A stretch of DNA of 25,608 bases from JBBIWA01 sp037439425 (lineage in GTDB: Bacteria; Acidobacteriota; Blastocatellia; RBC074). This document shows positions 17,109 to 24,667 of the stretch, one piece after another. The notes below the pieces were generated by a model. The model was not told where the DNA came from. It worked only from the letters and a program-made list of their open reading frames with translations, and ran no database searches. The DNA is taken from NCBI GenBank assembly GCA_037439425.1, contig JBBIWA010000078.1, forward strand, positions 1 to 25,608, given 5' to 3'. Numbering within the stretch: the stretch's first letter is position 1; the number at the start of each line of letters is the position of its first letter. The position numbers and the translations under genes are program-made.

Positions 17109-18266
17109 TCAGCGCCCGAACCGGCTCTGTGGTGGCGAAGGGCGCGCTGTTGGAGTAGAGCGCGGCAGTCCACTTGTGACCACGCCCGCGCCGCGATTGA
17201 TCAGTTCCTGCAATTCGTCCGGGTTGGAGGAACGCTGAAGCGCCGTCTCGAGCGTAATCTGCTTCTGAAAGTAGAGCGTGGCCAGGGATTGATTAAAAGT
17301 CTGCATCCCGAACTTCTCCTGCCCGGTCTGCATCATGGAGTAGATCTGATGGATCTTATCTTCCCGGATCAAATTTCGGATCGCAGCATTCGGCACCAGC
17401 ACCTCCATCGCCATCACGCGCCCTTGCCCGCTGGCTTTCGGCAGCAGGGTCTGGCAGAGGATACCTTCAAGCACCAGACTTAACTGAGCACGAATTTGCG
17501 CTTGTTGATGGGCGGGAAATACATCAATGATGCGGTTGATGGTCGAATAGGCGGAGTTGGTATGCAGCGTGCCGAAAGTCAGATGCCCAGTCTCCGCAAT
17601 GCGCAAGGCGGCCTCGATTGTCTCCAGGTCGCGCATCTCTCCGATCAGCACTACATCCGGGTCCTGCCGCAACGCCGCGCGTAGAGAATTCATAAATGAA
17701 TGTGTATCCGCATGCACCTCGCGCTGATTGACTAGACATTTCTTGTGCGGATGGAGAAACTCAATCGGGTCTTCAATCGTCAAGATATGCTCGTGGCGCT
17801 CGCTGTTGATCTTATCGAGCATGGCCGCCAGCGTCGTGGACTTGCCTGAACCCGTCGGGCCGGTGACCAGAATCAAACCGCGCGGCTTCTCGCACAGCTT
17901 CGCCACTATTGGGGGCAGCCCCAGCGCCTCAAATGACTTGATCTCATAGGGGATCACCCGGAAGACAGCGGCGACGGCGCCACGTTGATTGAAGAGGTTG
18001 GCACGGAAACGGGACAGTCCTTTGATCCCAAAGGAGAAATCCAGCTCCAGGTCTTCCTCAAACCGATGTTTCTGGGCATCGGTCAAGACCGAGTAGGCTA
18101 GTTGTTTGGTCTCCGCCGCAGTCAGCGGCTCGTAATCAGGAAGCGGGCGCAGATGTCCATCGACCCGCACCTGGGGCGGCGAATTGGTCGTGATATGCAG
18201 GTCTGAACCACGCATCTCAGTCATCTTCCTGAGTAAATCCGCAAGTACCAGATCTGAATTAGCCAT
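17109..18266 (-). CDS. pilT: Pilus retraction ATPase PilT
   Basis: 385 residues. The N-terminal PAS-like domain (GSDLHITTNSPPQVRVDG) precedes the RecA-like core with Walker A GPTGSGKS, the Asp box TIEDPIEF, Walker B DVVLIGEMRD and the His box TGHLTFGTLHTNSA. The PilT-specific C-terminal motif AIRNLIREDKIHQIYSMMQTG is present, which separates it from PilB and PilU-like ATPases. A Pro/Ser/Arg-rich tail of about 25 residues (TSGLPRSTPTARPSPPQ) extends beyond the usual end. It drives pilus disassembly and thus twitching motility. It lies 112 bp after pilB and 258 bp before pilC. Confidence 0.94.
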   Translation of the reverse strand: MANSDLVLADLLRKMTEMRGSDLHITTNSPPQVRVDGHLRPLPDYEPLTAAETKQLAYSVLTDAQKHRFEEDLELDFSFGIKGLSRFRANLFNQRGAVAAVFRVIPYEIKSFEALGLPPIVAKLCEKPRGLILVTGPTGSGKSTTLAAMLDKINSERHEHILTIEDPIEFLHPHKKCLVNQREVHADTHSFMNSLRAALRQDPDVVLIGEMRDLETIEAALRIAETGHLTFGTLHTNSAYSTINRIIDVFPAHQQAQIRAQLSLVLEGILCQTLLPKASGQGRVMAMEVLVPNAAIRNLIREDKIHQIYSMMQTGQEKFGMQTFNQSLATLYFQKQITLETALQRSSNPDELQELINRGAGVVTSGLPRSTPTARPSPPQSRFGR

Positions 18267-18303
18267 CGTCTGCTCAGCTCTCCTATTTTCAAAGGTCTCA
18301 GTA

Positions 18304-18367
18304 GCTCAAGCGCGAGCGCGCCCTTCTCGTTTGCAAGCCCCCCCTTCACTGCCCTGCTCCTGACACA
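18304..18367. repeat. Intergenic GC-rich repeat downstream of pilB
   Basis: Diverged copy (roughly 70% by eye) of the repeat at 17032-17100, in the same orientation and at the same distance (about 11 bp) past the preceding gene's stop. The shared parts are GCGAGCGCGCC, a CCCCC tract, CACTGC and GCTCCTGACA. Confidence 0.45.
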
Positions 18368-18378
18368 GTCATTTCAAT

Positions 18379-20157
18379 TCACCTAACCGTTTCCCTGACT
18401 ACTTCATCAATAGTGGTGATACCCTGGCGCAGCTTCTCCAATCCGCTACTGCGCAGCGTGATCATCCCTTCTTCGATCGCCTTCTTGCGTAATTCCAGGG
18501 CCGAAGCGCCGACCAAGATCAGTTCCCGCAGCTCATCAGTGATCTCCATCACCTCGTAGAGGCCAATGCGCCCCTTGTAGCCCGTGCCGTTGCAGTTTTG
18601 ACACCCGCGCCCGCGATAGGTTTTGATCGTCCGCGCCTCCTCCGGCGAGAAGCCCAGATCAACAAGCGCCGGCACAGGGGTCGGAGCTTCTTCTTTGCAA
18701 TCCTTGCAAATGCGTCGAATCAACCGCTGCGCCTGAATCAGGTTGACCGAAGTCGCCACCAGAAAAGGCTCAATACCCATATTCATCAGTCGCGACACGG
18801 TCGAAGGCGCATCGTTCGTGTGCAACGTCGAAAGCACCAGATGGCCTGTGAGCGCCGCTTTGATGGCAATCTCGGCAGTCTCAAAATCGCGAATCTCGCC
18901 CACCAGAATGATGTTCGGGTCCTGCCGCAGAAAAGAGCGCAAAGCCGCCGCGAAATTCAGGCCGATCTGGTCCTTAATCTGCACCTGATTAATGCCAGGC
19001 AAATTGAACTCCACCGGATCCTCGGCCGTCATAATATTGGTCTCCGGCGTGTTGAGCGATTGGAGCGCCGAATAAAGCGTGTTGGTCTTGCCCGAGCCGG
19101 TCGGCCCAGTTACCAGCACCATCCCGTAAGGCTTGTTAATATTGCGCTGAAACTTCTCTAGACTCTGCGGCTCAAAGCCGAGCTTGGTCATATCCAGCAT
19201 CAGCTTCTCTTTATCGAGCAAGCGCAGCACCACCTTCTCCCCAAAGAGCGTCGGCAAGGACGAAACCCGAAAATCCAATTCCCGCGAACGACCTTCGAGC
19301 TTGACTTTGATCTTGATGCGACCATCTTGCGGGAGGCGCTTCTCGGAGATGTCAAGCTTCGACATGATCTTGATGCGGGAAGTGAGCGCGTCTTTGAGCC
19401 TGAGCGGCGGGTTCATAATGTTGTAGAGCACGCCATCGATGCGGAACCGAATGCGGAACTCCTTCTCGTAAGGCTCAATGTGAATGTCCGAAGCGCCCCG
19501 CTTTAATGCCTCAACCAGGATCACATTGACCAGCCGCACCACGGGCGCTTCTTCCGAAGACCGCTCAATAGACTCCAGGTCTATCTCCTCCTGCTCCTCC
19601 AATACCTCCAGCGATGGGTCTTCTAGCCCCAGCTCTTCGGCATACTCTGCCCCAACCAGCTCCGTCACTTGGCTGCGGCCATTATGCCCCAGAGGAACGG
19701 TCTTGGCCTGATCGGCTAACTCCAGCCCCCGTACATTGCCGTAGTACTGCTCAATCAGGCGCATCAGCCCAACTTCAGAAGCAACAACCGGCTCAATATT
19801 GAACCCAGTGACGAACTTGATATCGTCTATGGCATAGACGTTGGCTGGATCAGCCATCGCCAACGTGAGCGTGGCGCCAACGCGCGAGATGGGCAGCACG
19901 CAATATCTCTGCGCCACTTCGCGCGGAATCAGGCGCAACACCTCTTCATCTACCTCCAGCGAAGCGAGATTGACCGCCGGCACTCCATATTGCCCGCTGA
20001 GCGCTGCCACCACCTCTTCTTCTCCAACCAGGCCCAGCTCGACCAAAATATAGCCCAGCCGGCCCCCATGCAGACGCTGATATTCCAACGCCTCTTTGAG
20101 CTGAGCGGGAGTGAGCTTCTTTTCTCGGATCAGAATTTCGCCTAGCTTGCCTGACAT
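18379..20157 (-). CDS. pilB: Pilus assembly (extension) ATPase PilB
   Basis: 592 residues. The N-terminal MshEN-type domain (LGEILIREKKLTPAQLKEAL, LGYILVELGLVGEEEVVAAL; a c-di-GMP-binding fold in several relatives) spans about 1-150. An acidic linker (LEEQEEIDLESIERSSEE) leads to the catalytic half with GASDIHIEPYEKEFRIRFRIDGVL, Walker A GPTGSGKT, Asp box TAEDPVEF, Walker B NIILVGEIRD and His box TGHLVLSTLHTNDA. The four-cysteine zinc site CKDC ... CQNC is intact. It powers pilus extension with PilC. First gene of the pil run: a sigma70 promoter match lies 133-161 bp upstream. The leader holds GGAG 11 nt before the ATG. Confidence 0.95.
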   Translation of the reverse strand: MSGKLGEILIREKKLTPAQLKEALEYQRLHGGRLGYILVELGLVGEEEVVAALSGQYGVPAVNLASLEVDEEVLRLIPREVAQRYCVLPISRVGATLTLAMADPANVYAIDDIKFVTGFNIEPVVASEVGLMRLIEQYYGNVRGLELADQAKTVPLGHNGRSQVTELVGAEYAEELGLEDPSLEVLEEQEEIDLESIERSSEEAPVVRLVNVILVEALKRGASDIHIEPYEKEFRIRFRIDGVLYNIMNPPLRLKDALTSRIKIMSKLDISEKRLPQDGRIKIKVKLEGRSRELDFRVSSLPTLFGEKVVLRLLDKEKLMLDMTKLGFEPQSLEKFQRNINKPYGMVLVTGPTGSGKTNTLYSALQSLNTPETNIMTAEDPVEFNLPGINQVQIKDQIGLNFAAALRSFLRQDPNIILVGEIRDFETAEIAIKAALTGHLVLSTLHTNDAPSTVSRLMNMGIEPFLVATSVNLIQAQRLIRRICKDCKEEAPTPVPALVDLGFSPEEARTIKTYRGRGCQNCNGTGYKGRIGLYEVMEITDELRELILVGASALELRKKAIEEGMITLRSSGLEKLRQGITTIDEVVRETVR

Positions 20158-20257
20158 CAGCGCAACTTCTCCGCTTATTTGACCACGCTAGGGGCTAGCG
20201 TTAGCCAGTTGCTACTGCTCCCGGTACTTGGGATGGGCCGGTGGGGTCTAGAGCAGA

Positions 20258-20276
20258 AGACGTTTCAACAACGTCT
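20258..20276. promoter_or_regulatory. Palindrome in the pilB leader
   Basis: AGACGTT and AACGTCT are perfect 7-bp arms separated by TCAAC. The site lies a few bases downstream of the predicted transcription start of pilB, where it could act as a repressor site in DNA or a small hairpin in RNA. There is no T-run, so it is unlikely to be a terminator. Confidence 0.4.
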
Positions 20277-20289
20277 AACGAACGCGCTT

Positions 20290-20318
20290 ATCCTAAGTTA
20301 GGTGACAAGAACTGTCAA
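20290..20318 (-). promoter_or_regulatory. Sigma70 promoter upstream of pilB
   Basis: On the minus strand TTGACA (20318-20313) and TAGGAT (20295-20290) are separated by exactly 17 bp. The -35 is a perfect consensus match, the -10 matches 4/6. The start would fall near 20283, leaving a leader of about 125 nt before pilB. Confidence 0.55.
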
Positions 20319-20384
20319 GAAATAAGTAAGGCTGTAGTTGGTATAGAGTTGGGTCAGCGGCAGGTGAGCCAAGAGTTGACCTGT

Positions 20385-20969
20385 TCAGTTTGCGCCGATT
20401 ACTTCATAGTAGCGCTCCCCGGCGCAAGCGCGGCACAAAAAGCGCCCTTCGCGCACGACCTCACGCCGGTCGTTAATGCCTTCACCGCACTCAGCGCAGC
20501 TCACACGTGAAAGCGGGCGACCGGGCCGATCGGCTTCAGTCAAAATCACGCGCACGCGCTCGAAGCGAAACAACTGCTCATCGGGCAATGTCTTGTAAGC
20601 TGCAAGCTGTTGCTCCTTTTTAGTCGGCAAATGACCAAAACATTGCCTGGCCAGTTCGCGGGAGGATTCCAGGGCGATGACTCGCACAGCTTCATTGGTC
20701 TCAGTATTGAGAAAGGTCGCAGCCAGTTTGCCGAAATCGCGGAACTTGAGCGTGCGTTTGCCCAGACGACAACCTGTCACTGTGTTAATGGCATCGGCCG
20801 CACAACGGTCAATTTCGACAAAAACGATCAATCGCTTGCTGGCCTTCGGCTCCTCAATGCCAACGGCGCGACAGCCGCTCATCGCCATACGCACACCGAG
20901 CACTTGCCCCGGACACATATGCCCGTGATTACGCTCGGCCTCAGCCAGGTATTCTTCAAGAGTCTTCAT
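20385..20969 (-). CDS. FmdE/FwdE-family zinc-binding protein
   Basis: 194 residues. The N terminus carries the FmdE block YLAEAERNHGHMCPGQVLGVRMAM with the HxC metal-binding motif. The middle has ASKRLIVFVEIDRCAADAINTVTGCRLGKRTLKF, the conserved Cys-rich core of the family. The C terminus is a zinc-ribbon: CAEC, then CRAC 17 residues on. The family is named after a subunit of molybdenum formylmethanofuran dehydrogenase but is widespread outside methanogens with unclear function, often linked to molybdenum or other metal handling. GGAGG lies 6 nt before the ATG at 20969, which fixes the start. It stands alone: the pilB promoter region is downstream and a repeat array upstream. Confidence 0.85.
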   Translation of the reverse strand: MKTLEEYLAEAERNHGHMCPGQVLGVRMAMSGCRAVGIEEPKASKRLIVFVEIDRCAADAINTVTGCRLGKRTLKFRDFGKLAATFLNTETNEAVRVIALESSRELARQCFGHLPTKKEQQLAAYKTLPDEQLFRFERVRVILTEADRPGRPLSRVSCAECGEGINDRREVVREGRFLCRACAGERYYEVIGAN

Positions 20970-20989
20970 CGCATCCCTCCTGTGGAAGA

Positions 20990-21340
20990 TCGCTGGGTAC
21001 GCACGCATCCTTGCGTGCCGGTCTTTGTCAAGCAAGCCATCACCTTAAACCAAGCACGCTCGCAAGCGTGCGCTCGTGAGAATTTCATCCTTTCTCCCGC
21101 GCTGCGTGAGCAGCATGGAGAGCTCCTCAGAAAATCCCTGGGAGCGCCAGCATCCTGCGCTCCTAGAGCACGCTAGATCAGCGTGCGCTCGTGAGGATGC
21201 TCATCGCTTTCAGGGCGTCGCACGAGCGACATCAATAACTCCTCGGAAGAGCCTGGGAGCGCACGCATCCTTGCGTGCTCGGCTTCGACGAGCGACTCGG
21301 TGGCCGAGACCGAGCACGCTAGATCAGCGTGCGCTCCCAG
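20990..21340 (+). repeat. REP-like repeat array (three units)
   Basis: Three diverged units (about 20990-21138, 21139-21252 and 21253-21340) each contain paired hairpins: GCACGCATCCTTGCGTGC-type (arms GCACGCA/TGCGTGC) and GCACGCTAGATCAGCGTGC-type (arms GCACGCT/AGCGTGC). The first two are followed by a linker with GTGCGCTCGTGAG, a GCG..GAGC motif and CTCCTC.GAA...CCTGGGAGCG. The same unit, inverted, is at 3600-3795. No gene lies in this gap (20970-21436). It resembles REP/REPIN-type palindromic elements; no associated tyrosine transposase is present here. Confidence 0.8.
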
Positions 21341-21436
21341 AAAGGTTTCCCCACGACTTCTTGTTCTCTCGGTAAGATTTTTCATCCCTTCCACCCCTCG
21401 GTTATGATTGCGGCCAGAGGCTGCGTTTTGTCTTGC

Positions 21437-22621
21437 TCAATAGAGTAAATATTGGCAGCGCTTTTGCATAAACTCTTTCTCTCCCGCTTCCCAGGAGGCA
21501 GCAATCTCGGTCAGTGAAACGCCAGTCTCGATTTGAGCGCGCAGCTGCGCAGTGCCGGCGAGAACGTCAAACGGCAGCCGGTCGTAGACGTACTCGTAAG
21601 GTGGCTCCCTCCACAAAAAGTCGTGAGGATATAGATCATGGATGGCCTTGATGAGAGCAATCCCTGTGATCACTGGCTTGAACGCTTTGCGGTCGAGCAC
21701 ATGAAGCTGCAGCCCGTGACAAAGCTTTCCAGCGTGTTTTTGGAAAGTCGGTTGAAAGCTGTGAGGGCGAAAGTAGACTCCTGGCAGTTGAATTTGATTG
21801 AGGTGCTCAGCTAATTCGTAAGAATCAATATAGGGTGCTCCGATGAACTCGAAGGGGCGGGTTGTGCCGCGGCCTTCGCTGATCATTGTCCCTTCGACAA
21901 AGACCGTGCCAGGATAGACCGTGGCAGTATCAAGCGTCGGCATATTCGGCGAAGGTATCACCCAAGGCGCATCAGTTTCATCAAACCACAGCTCACGCCG
22001 GTAGCCGCGCATCGGCACCACCTCCAAATCACAAGCGATTCCAAACTCCTGATTGAACAGGCGAGCCAGCTCGCCCACGGTCATACCGTGCCGCATCGGT
22101 ATCGGATACATCCCGACAAAAGACTCATATCCTTTCTCAAGGAGACCGCCTTCAATCGCCAGCCCGCCAATCGGGTTGGGCCGGTCCAATATCACGACGC
22201 GCTTACCAGCAGCTCGCGCTGCTTCCATTGCCAGAGCCATCGTGTAAACGAAGGTATAGACACGTGTGCCGACGTCCTGCGCGTCGAAGACCAGTACATC
22301 CACTTCGCGTAGCATCGCTTCGGTAGGCTGCCGCACTTGGCCATAAAGCGAGTAGGCCATCACTCCAGTGCGCTCATCACGGAAAGTCTCCCATTCGACC
22401 ATATTGTCCTGCGTCTCACCGCGAATACCGTGCTGGGGGCCGAAGAGCGCGCTCAGGTTAATGTCCGGATGGGCAGCAAACAGATCGGCTGCGTGTCGTA
22501 AGCGATGATCCACCGTAGTGGGATTGCAGATTAATCCCACGCGCGCCCCGCTCAGCAATTTAATCTTCTCTTCGAGCAGGACTTCGAGTCCAAGCGTAAT
22601 TTTGTTAACTGGATGCGCCAC
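21437..22621 (-). CDS. namZ: Exo-beta-N-acetylmuramidase NamZ-like (DUF1343, GH171)
   Basis: 394 residues, the usual length for DUF1343. Family blocks are visible: GARVGLICNPTTVDH, FGPQHGIRGETQDNM, VFDAQDVGTRVYTFVYTMA, ILDRPNPIGG, MRHGMTVGELARLFN, PSPNMPTLDTATVYPGTVFVEGT, SEGRGTTRPFEFIGAPY and the C-terminal EKEFMQKRCQYLLY. The characterised member, Bacillus subtilis NamZ, removes terminal MurNAc from peptidoglycan fragments. No signal peptide is seen, so a cytoplasmic role in recycling cell-wall fragments is likely here, or the true start is upstream. The GTG at 22621 is directly preceded by an in-frame TAA and has no clear ribosome site. It is a single-gene unit with a repeat array downstream. 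Confidence 0.9.
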   Translation of the reverse strand: MAHPVNKITLGLEVLLEEKIKLLSGARVGLICNPTTVDHRLRHAADLFAAHPDINLSALFGPQHGIRGETQDNMVEWETFRDERTGVMAYSLYGQVRQPTEAMLREVDVLVFDAQDVGTRVYTFVYTMALAMEAARAAGKRVVILDRPNPIGGLAIEGGLLEKGYESFVGMYPIPMRHGMTVGELARLFNQEFGIACDLEVVPMRGYRRELWFDETDAPWVIPSPNMPTLDTATVYPGTVFVEGTMISEGRGTTRPFEFIGAPYIDSYELAEHLNQIQLPGVYFRPHSFQPTFQKHAGKLCHGLQLHVLDRKAFKPVITGIALIKAIHDLYPHDFLWREPPYEYVYDRLPFDVLAGTAQLRAQIETGVSLTEIAASWEAGEKEFMQKRCQYLLY

Positions 22622-22991
22622 TTAAGCAATTGGCCTGGCTACCGCTTTGGGTGCTGTTTTCTCTTACTTTCCGGGAAGCCGCTCTCGCTACCGCTCCCGG
22701 CACTATGCTGTGAGCCTTGCCAGTATACCACTACTGGCCGGTCAAGGGCTTCTCCTTGCGGCTTTTGGGGGATTCAGCGCTGTGATTTCAGGGAAGATAG
22801 CCGGAAGAAATTCTCCATTCAGCATATGTTCAGATTAGAGCTCAATTGTAACTGACTGCATCAAGGCCTCACAGGTGTCCCGTCACTTGATGCGGTTCTT
22901 AATTATCACGTCCAGGAGCCGCAGCCGATGTCCTTGCCCATCATAATATATATGCTGCGGCTCCGGCGTCATTTGGCTAAGATTTTGTCTT
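22622..22991. other. Divergent intergenic region
   Basis: 370 bp between namZ (-) and the mini-protein gene (+). The right half holds two inverted repeats listed separately. The left half shows no clear motif beyond the expected namZ promoter, which I could not pin down. Confidence 0.45.
22858..22964 (+). promoter_or_regulatory. Two consecutive stem-loops upstream of the mini-protein gene
   Basis: GCATCAAG (22858-22865) pairs with CTTGATGC (22886-22893), a perfect 8-bp stem. GGAGCCGCAGC (22915-22925) pairs with GCTGCGGCTCC (22954-22964), a perfect 11-bp stem with a 28-nt loop that is AT-rich on its 3' side. They end 27 nt before the first start codon of the next gene and may form a structured leader or end a short RNA. 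No known riboswitch consensus is recognised. Confidence 0.4.
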
Positions 22992-23198
22992 GTGACAATG
23001 CAATCCTTGATCCTCTTCCTCTTTCACCCTCACTATTGGGGCCTACCACGCCGCCTCAGCGATGGGAGACTGGAAGTTGAGTGCTATGACTGCGGGCGGC
23101 GGCGCTATCTCCGGGTTCAGCTTGACGAGAAAGCGGCTTCCAAATCCATGCCGAAAGTTAACGCTCAGCCTGCCTTCAAACGTGCCAGAAGATGGTAG
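22992..23198 (+). CDS. Small CxxC protein, hypothetical
   Basis: 68 residues starting at GTG 22992, or 66 from ATG 22998. The sequence has the look of a conserved mini-protein: an aromatic N-terminal part (LFHPHYWGLPRRLSDGRLEV), a CYDCGRRR zinc-knuckle-like motif, then a basic tail (KRARRW). Only one CxxC pair is present, so a metal site would need a second subunit or other ligands. No ribosome site is evident. Two strong stem-loops precede it. The next gene on the strand starts about 195 bp later. Confidence 0.5.
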   Translation: MTMQSLILFLFHPHYWGLPRRLSDGRLEVECYDCGRRRYLRVQLDEKAASKSMPKVNAQPAFKRARRW

Positions 23199-23392
23199 AG
23201 TTTTTCTTAGCCGGCGAGCTGTCGGTTGAGGGGTAAGGCCCTAGCAGCTTGAAAAATTTTCTACCACTTTTGGACCTTCTTCCGCTATAATCGCGCCCAC
23301 TACTACCTGCCCTTAACCTCGAACCCAAGCGCCCCCACGATGACCCCTTCTTCCCCGGCAAAGCCCTAGATTTACTGCCCCCTTGAGTCGGC

Positions 23393-24151
23393 ATGCAGTT
23401 TCGTCAGCTCTTCTCGGCATCTGCTTTGCTCACATTGATCTCGCCCACTCTGAGCCTGGCTCAGATAGCGCCAGCGCCTCAAAGAATGGCTTGTGGCCTT
23501 AGCATTGAGCGTCTTGCTCCCAGGGAGCGGCAGCGCTGGGAGGCAATCAAACGCCTGGCGCTGGCTGAAGATTCTCAGGGTCATCCTTTACATCCCACGC
23601 TGCGCGGCCTGTGGGAGTGGGTCGAAACCAGTGGCTATCTCGTTTACGTTGAGATCATTGATCACAACCGAGCTTCCACCTGCACGGCTGGCAGCTTCAG
23701 TATCGAACGTTTTGACCCGAAAGGTGAAAGGCATGTGGCCGTCATCAAACTCTATCCACGTAATATTGACCGTGCCTACGTTGGCCCGCGCGTTGCGCGG
23801 GCTGATGGCTTCATTCCTTTCGACAGGTTGAGCAAGGAAGAGCGCTACGCCGAAGTGCTCGGACACGAACTGGCTCACGCCGCCTGGATCCTTGGAGATC
23901 AAACAAAAGCCCGCATGGCCGAGGAAGTCATCAAACAGACCAATGAATTACTCCTCTCCCGCCAGGCTCGACACAAAAGGGAGCTGGCAGACCAAGAGAT
24001 GCAACAACGCTTGCTTCAAAGAGACAGCTTTTTGAAGGAACTGGAAGATCAAGCTGAAGCGATGGAGGCCATCATCTGGCAAGAGCTCTTGGCGAGTCAG
24101 AAGATCAGAAGAACCATCCCCAGACTGCGAGAACTGCAGCGTCGAAACTAA
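23393..24151 (+). CDS. Secreted HExxH-motif protein, putative metalloprotease-like
   Basis: 252 residues. Residues 1-23 are a signal peptide (hydrophobic LFSASALLTLISPTLSLA, probable cleavage after SLAQ or nearby), so it is exported. HELAH at about residues 158-162, in YAEVLGHELAHAAW, is a zincin-type HExxH site; a third metal ligand is not obvious, although E177-E178 lie about 16 residues on. The C-terminal 80 residues are a charged helix, probably coiled coil (HKRELADQEMQQRLLQRD, FLKELEDQAEAMEAI). Two Cys (34 and 97) could form a disulfide. I do not recognise a named family; the protease role is inferred from the motif and the signal peptide only. There is no partner gene on the same strand downstream. 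Confidence 0.7.
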   Translation: MQFRQLFSASALLTLISPTLSLAQIAPAPQRMACGLSIERLAPRERQRWEAIKRLALAEDSQGHPLHPTLRGLWEWVETSGYLVYVEIIDHNRASTCTAGSFSIERFDPKGERHVAVIKLYPRNIDRAYVGPRVARADGFIPFDRLSKEERYAEVLGHELAHAAWILGDQTKARMAEEVIKQTNELLLSRQARHKRELADQEMQQRLLQRDSFLKELEDQAEAMEAIIWQELLASQKIRRTIPRLRELQRRN

Positions 24152-24226
24152 GCGTCCCAACCTTGCGTGAAGGCTTTCCCGTTATGACACCGAGAAGCCA
24201 CGCGGCTGCGAGCTGTCGCTGGAGTG

Positions 24227-24508
24227 TCACATGTCTTCGCCGAGCTTTCTCAACTCCCGTCGCCAGATCTCGATAATCAAGCGATCAAGCTCGCTCCAGT
24301 GCAATTGGCAAGGTTTGACCTCGGAGCCATAGAATTCCGCCACCAGCTGCCGCATCCCATCAAAGTCCAATCCTTTTTTCCACCCTTCGCAAATGAAGTG
24401 CAATTGCCGGTCAGCAGTCTTGGGGTCAAGCGGAGATCCCGCTCTCCGGCACCACGATTGAGGAGACGTGGTTTGGCGAGCCACCTGTGCAATCCCTTTC
24501 CGGGGCAC
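24227..24508 (-). CDS. Hypothetical small helical protein
   Basis: 93 residues from a GTG at 24508. The last 60 residues look protein-like: ADRQLHFICEGWKKGL, then MRQLVAEFYGSEVKPCQL and SELDRLIIEIWRREL. This spacing (Q..hh...kkGLd...hr.hV...yG......L...E...LI..h) recalls the short helical module in some phage gp16-like and DNA-annealing proteins, but the likeness is weak. The first 30 residues are low quality and no ribosome site is seen, so the true start may be internal or the gene may be damaged. It lies 159 bp downstream of the alpha-CTD-like gene on the same strand. Confidence 0.4.
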   Translation of the reverse strand: MPRKGIAQVARQTTSPQSWCRRAGSPLDPKTADRQLHFICEGWKKGLDFDGMRQLVAEFYGSEVKPCQLHWSELDRLIIEIWRRELRKLGEDM

Positions 24509-24667
24509 GAAAGGTCTAGATGATGCTCAACCAAAGCCAGGTGAGCTTGACCAAGTCAGCGCTCAACGAGAACGCTGAAAACAGAGGTAAATTTATGCCA
24601 GCCGGGCAAAGACTGTCAATCGCCATTCCGGCCATCTGAGCTTCTTACCGCCTCAGGTCCGTGGCAA

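Noticed and set aside
23263..23291. Promoter around a perfect TATAAT at 23286-23291
   Set aside because: The nearest TTGGAC lies only 10 bp upstream and the hexamer at 17 bp spacing is not -35-like; kept out of the feature list.
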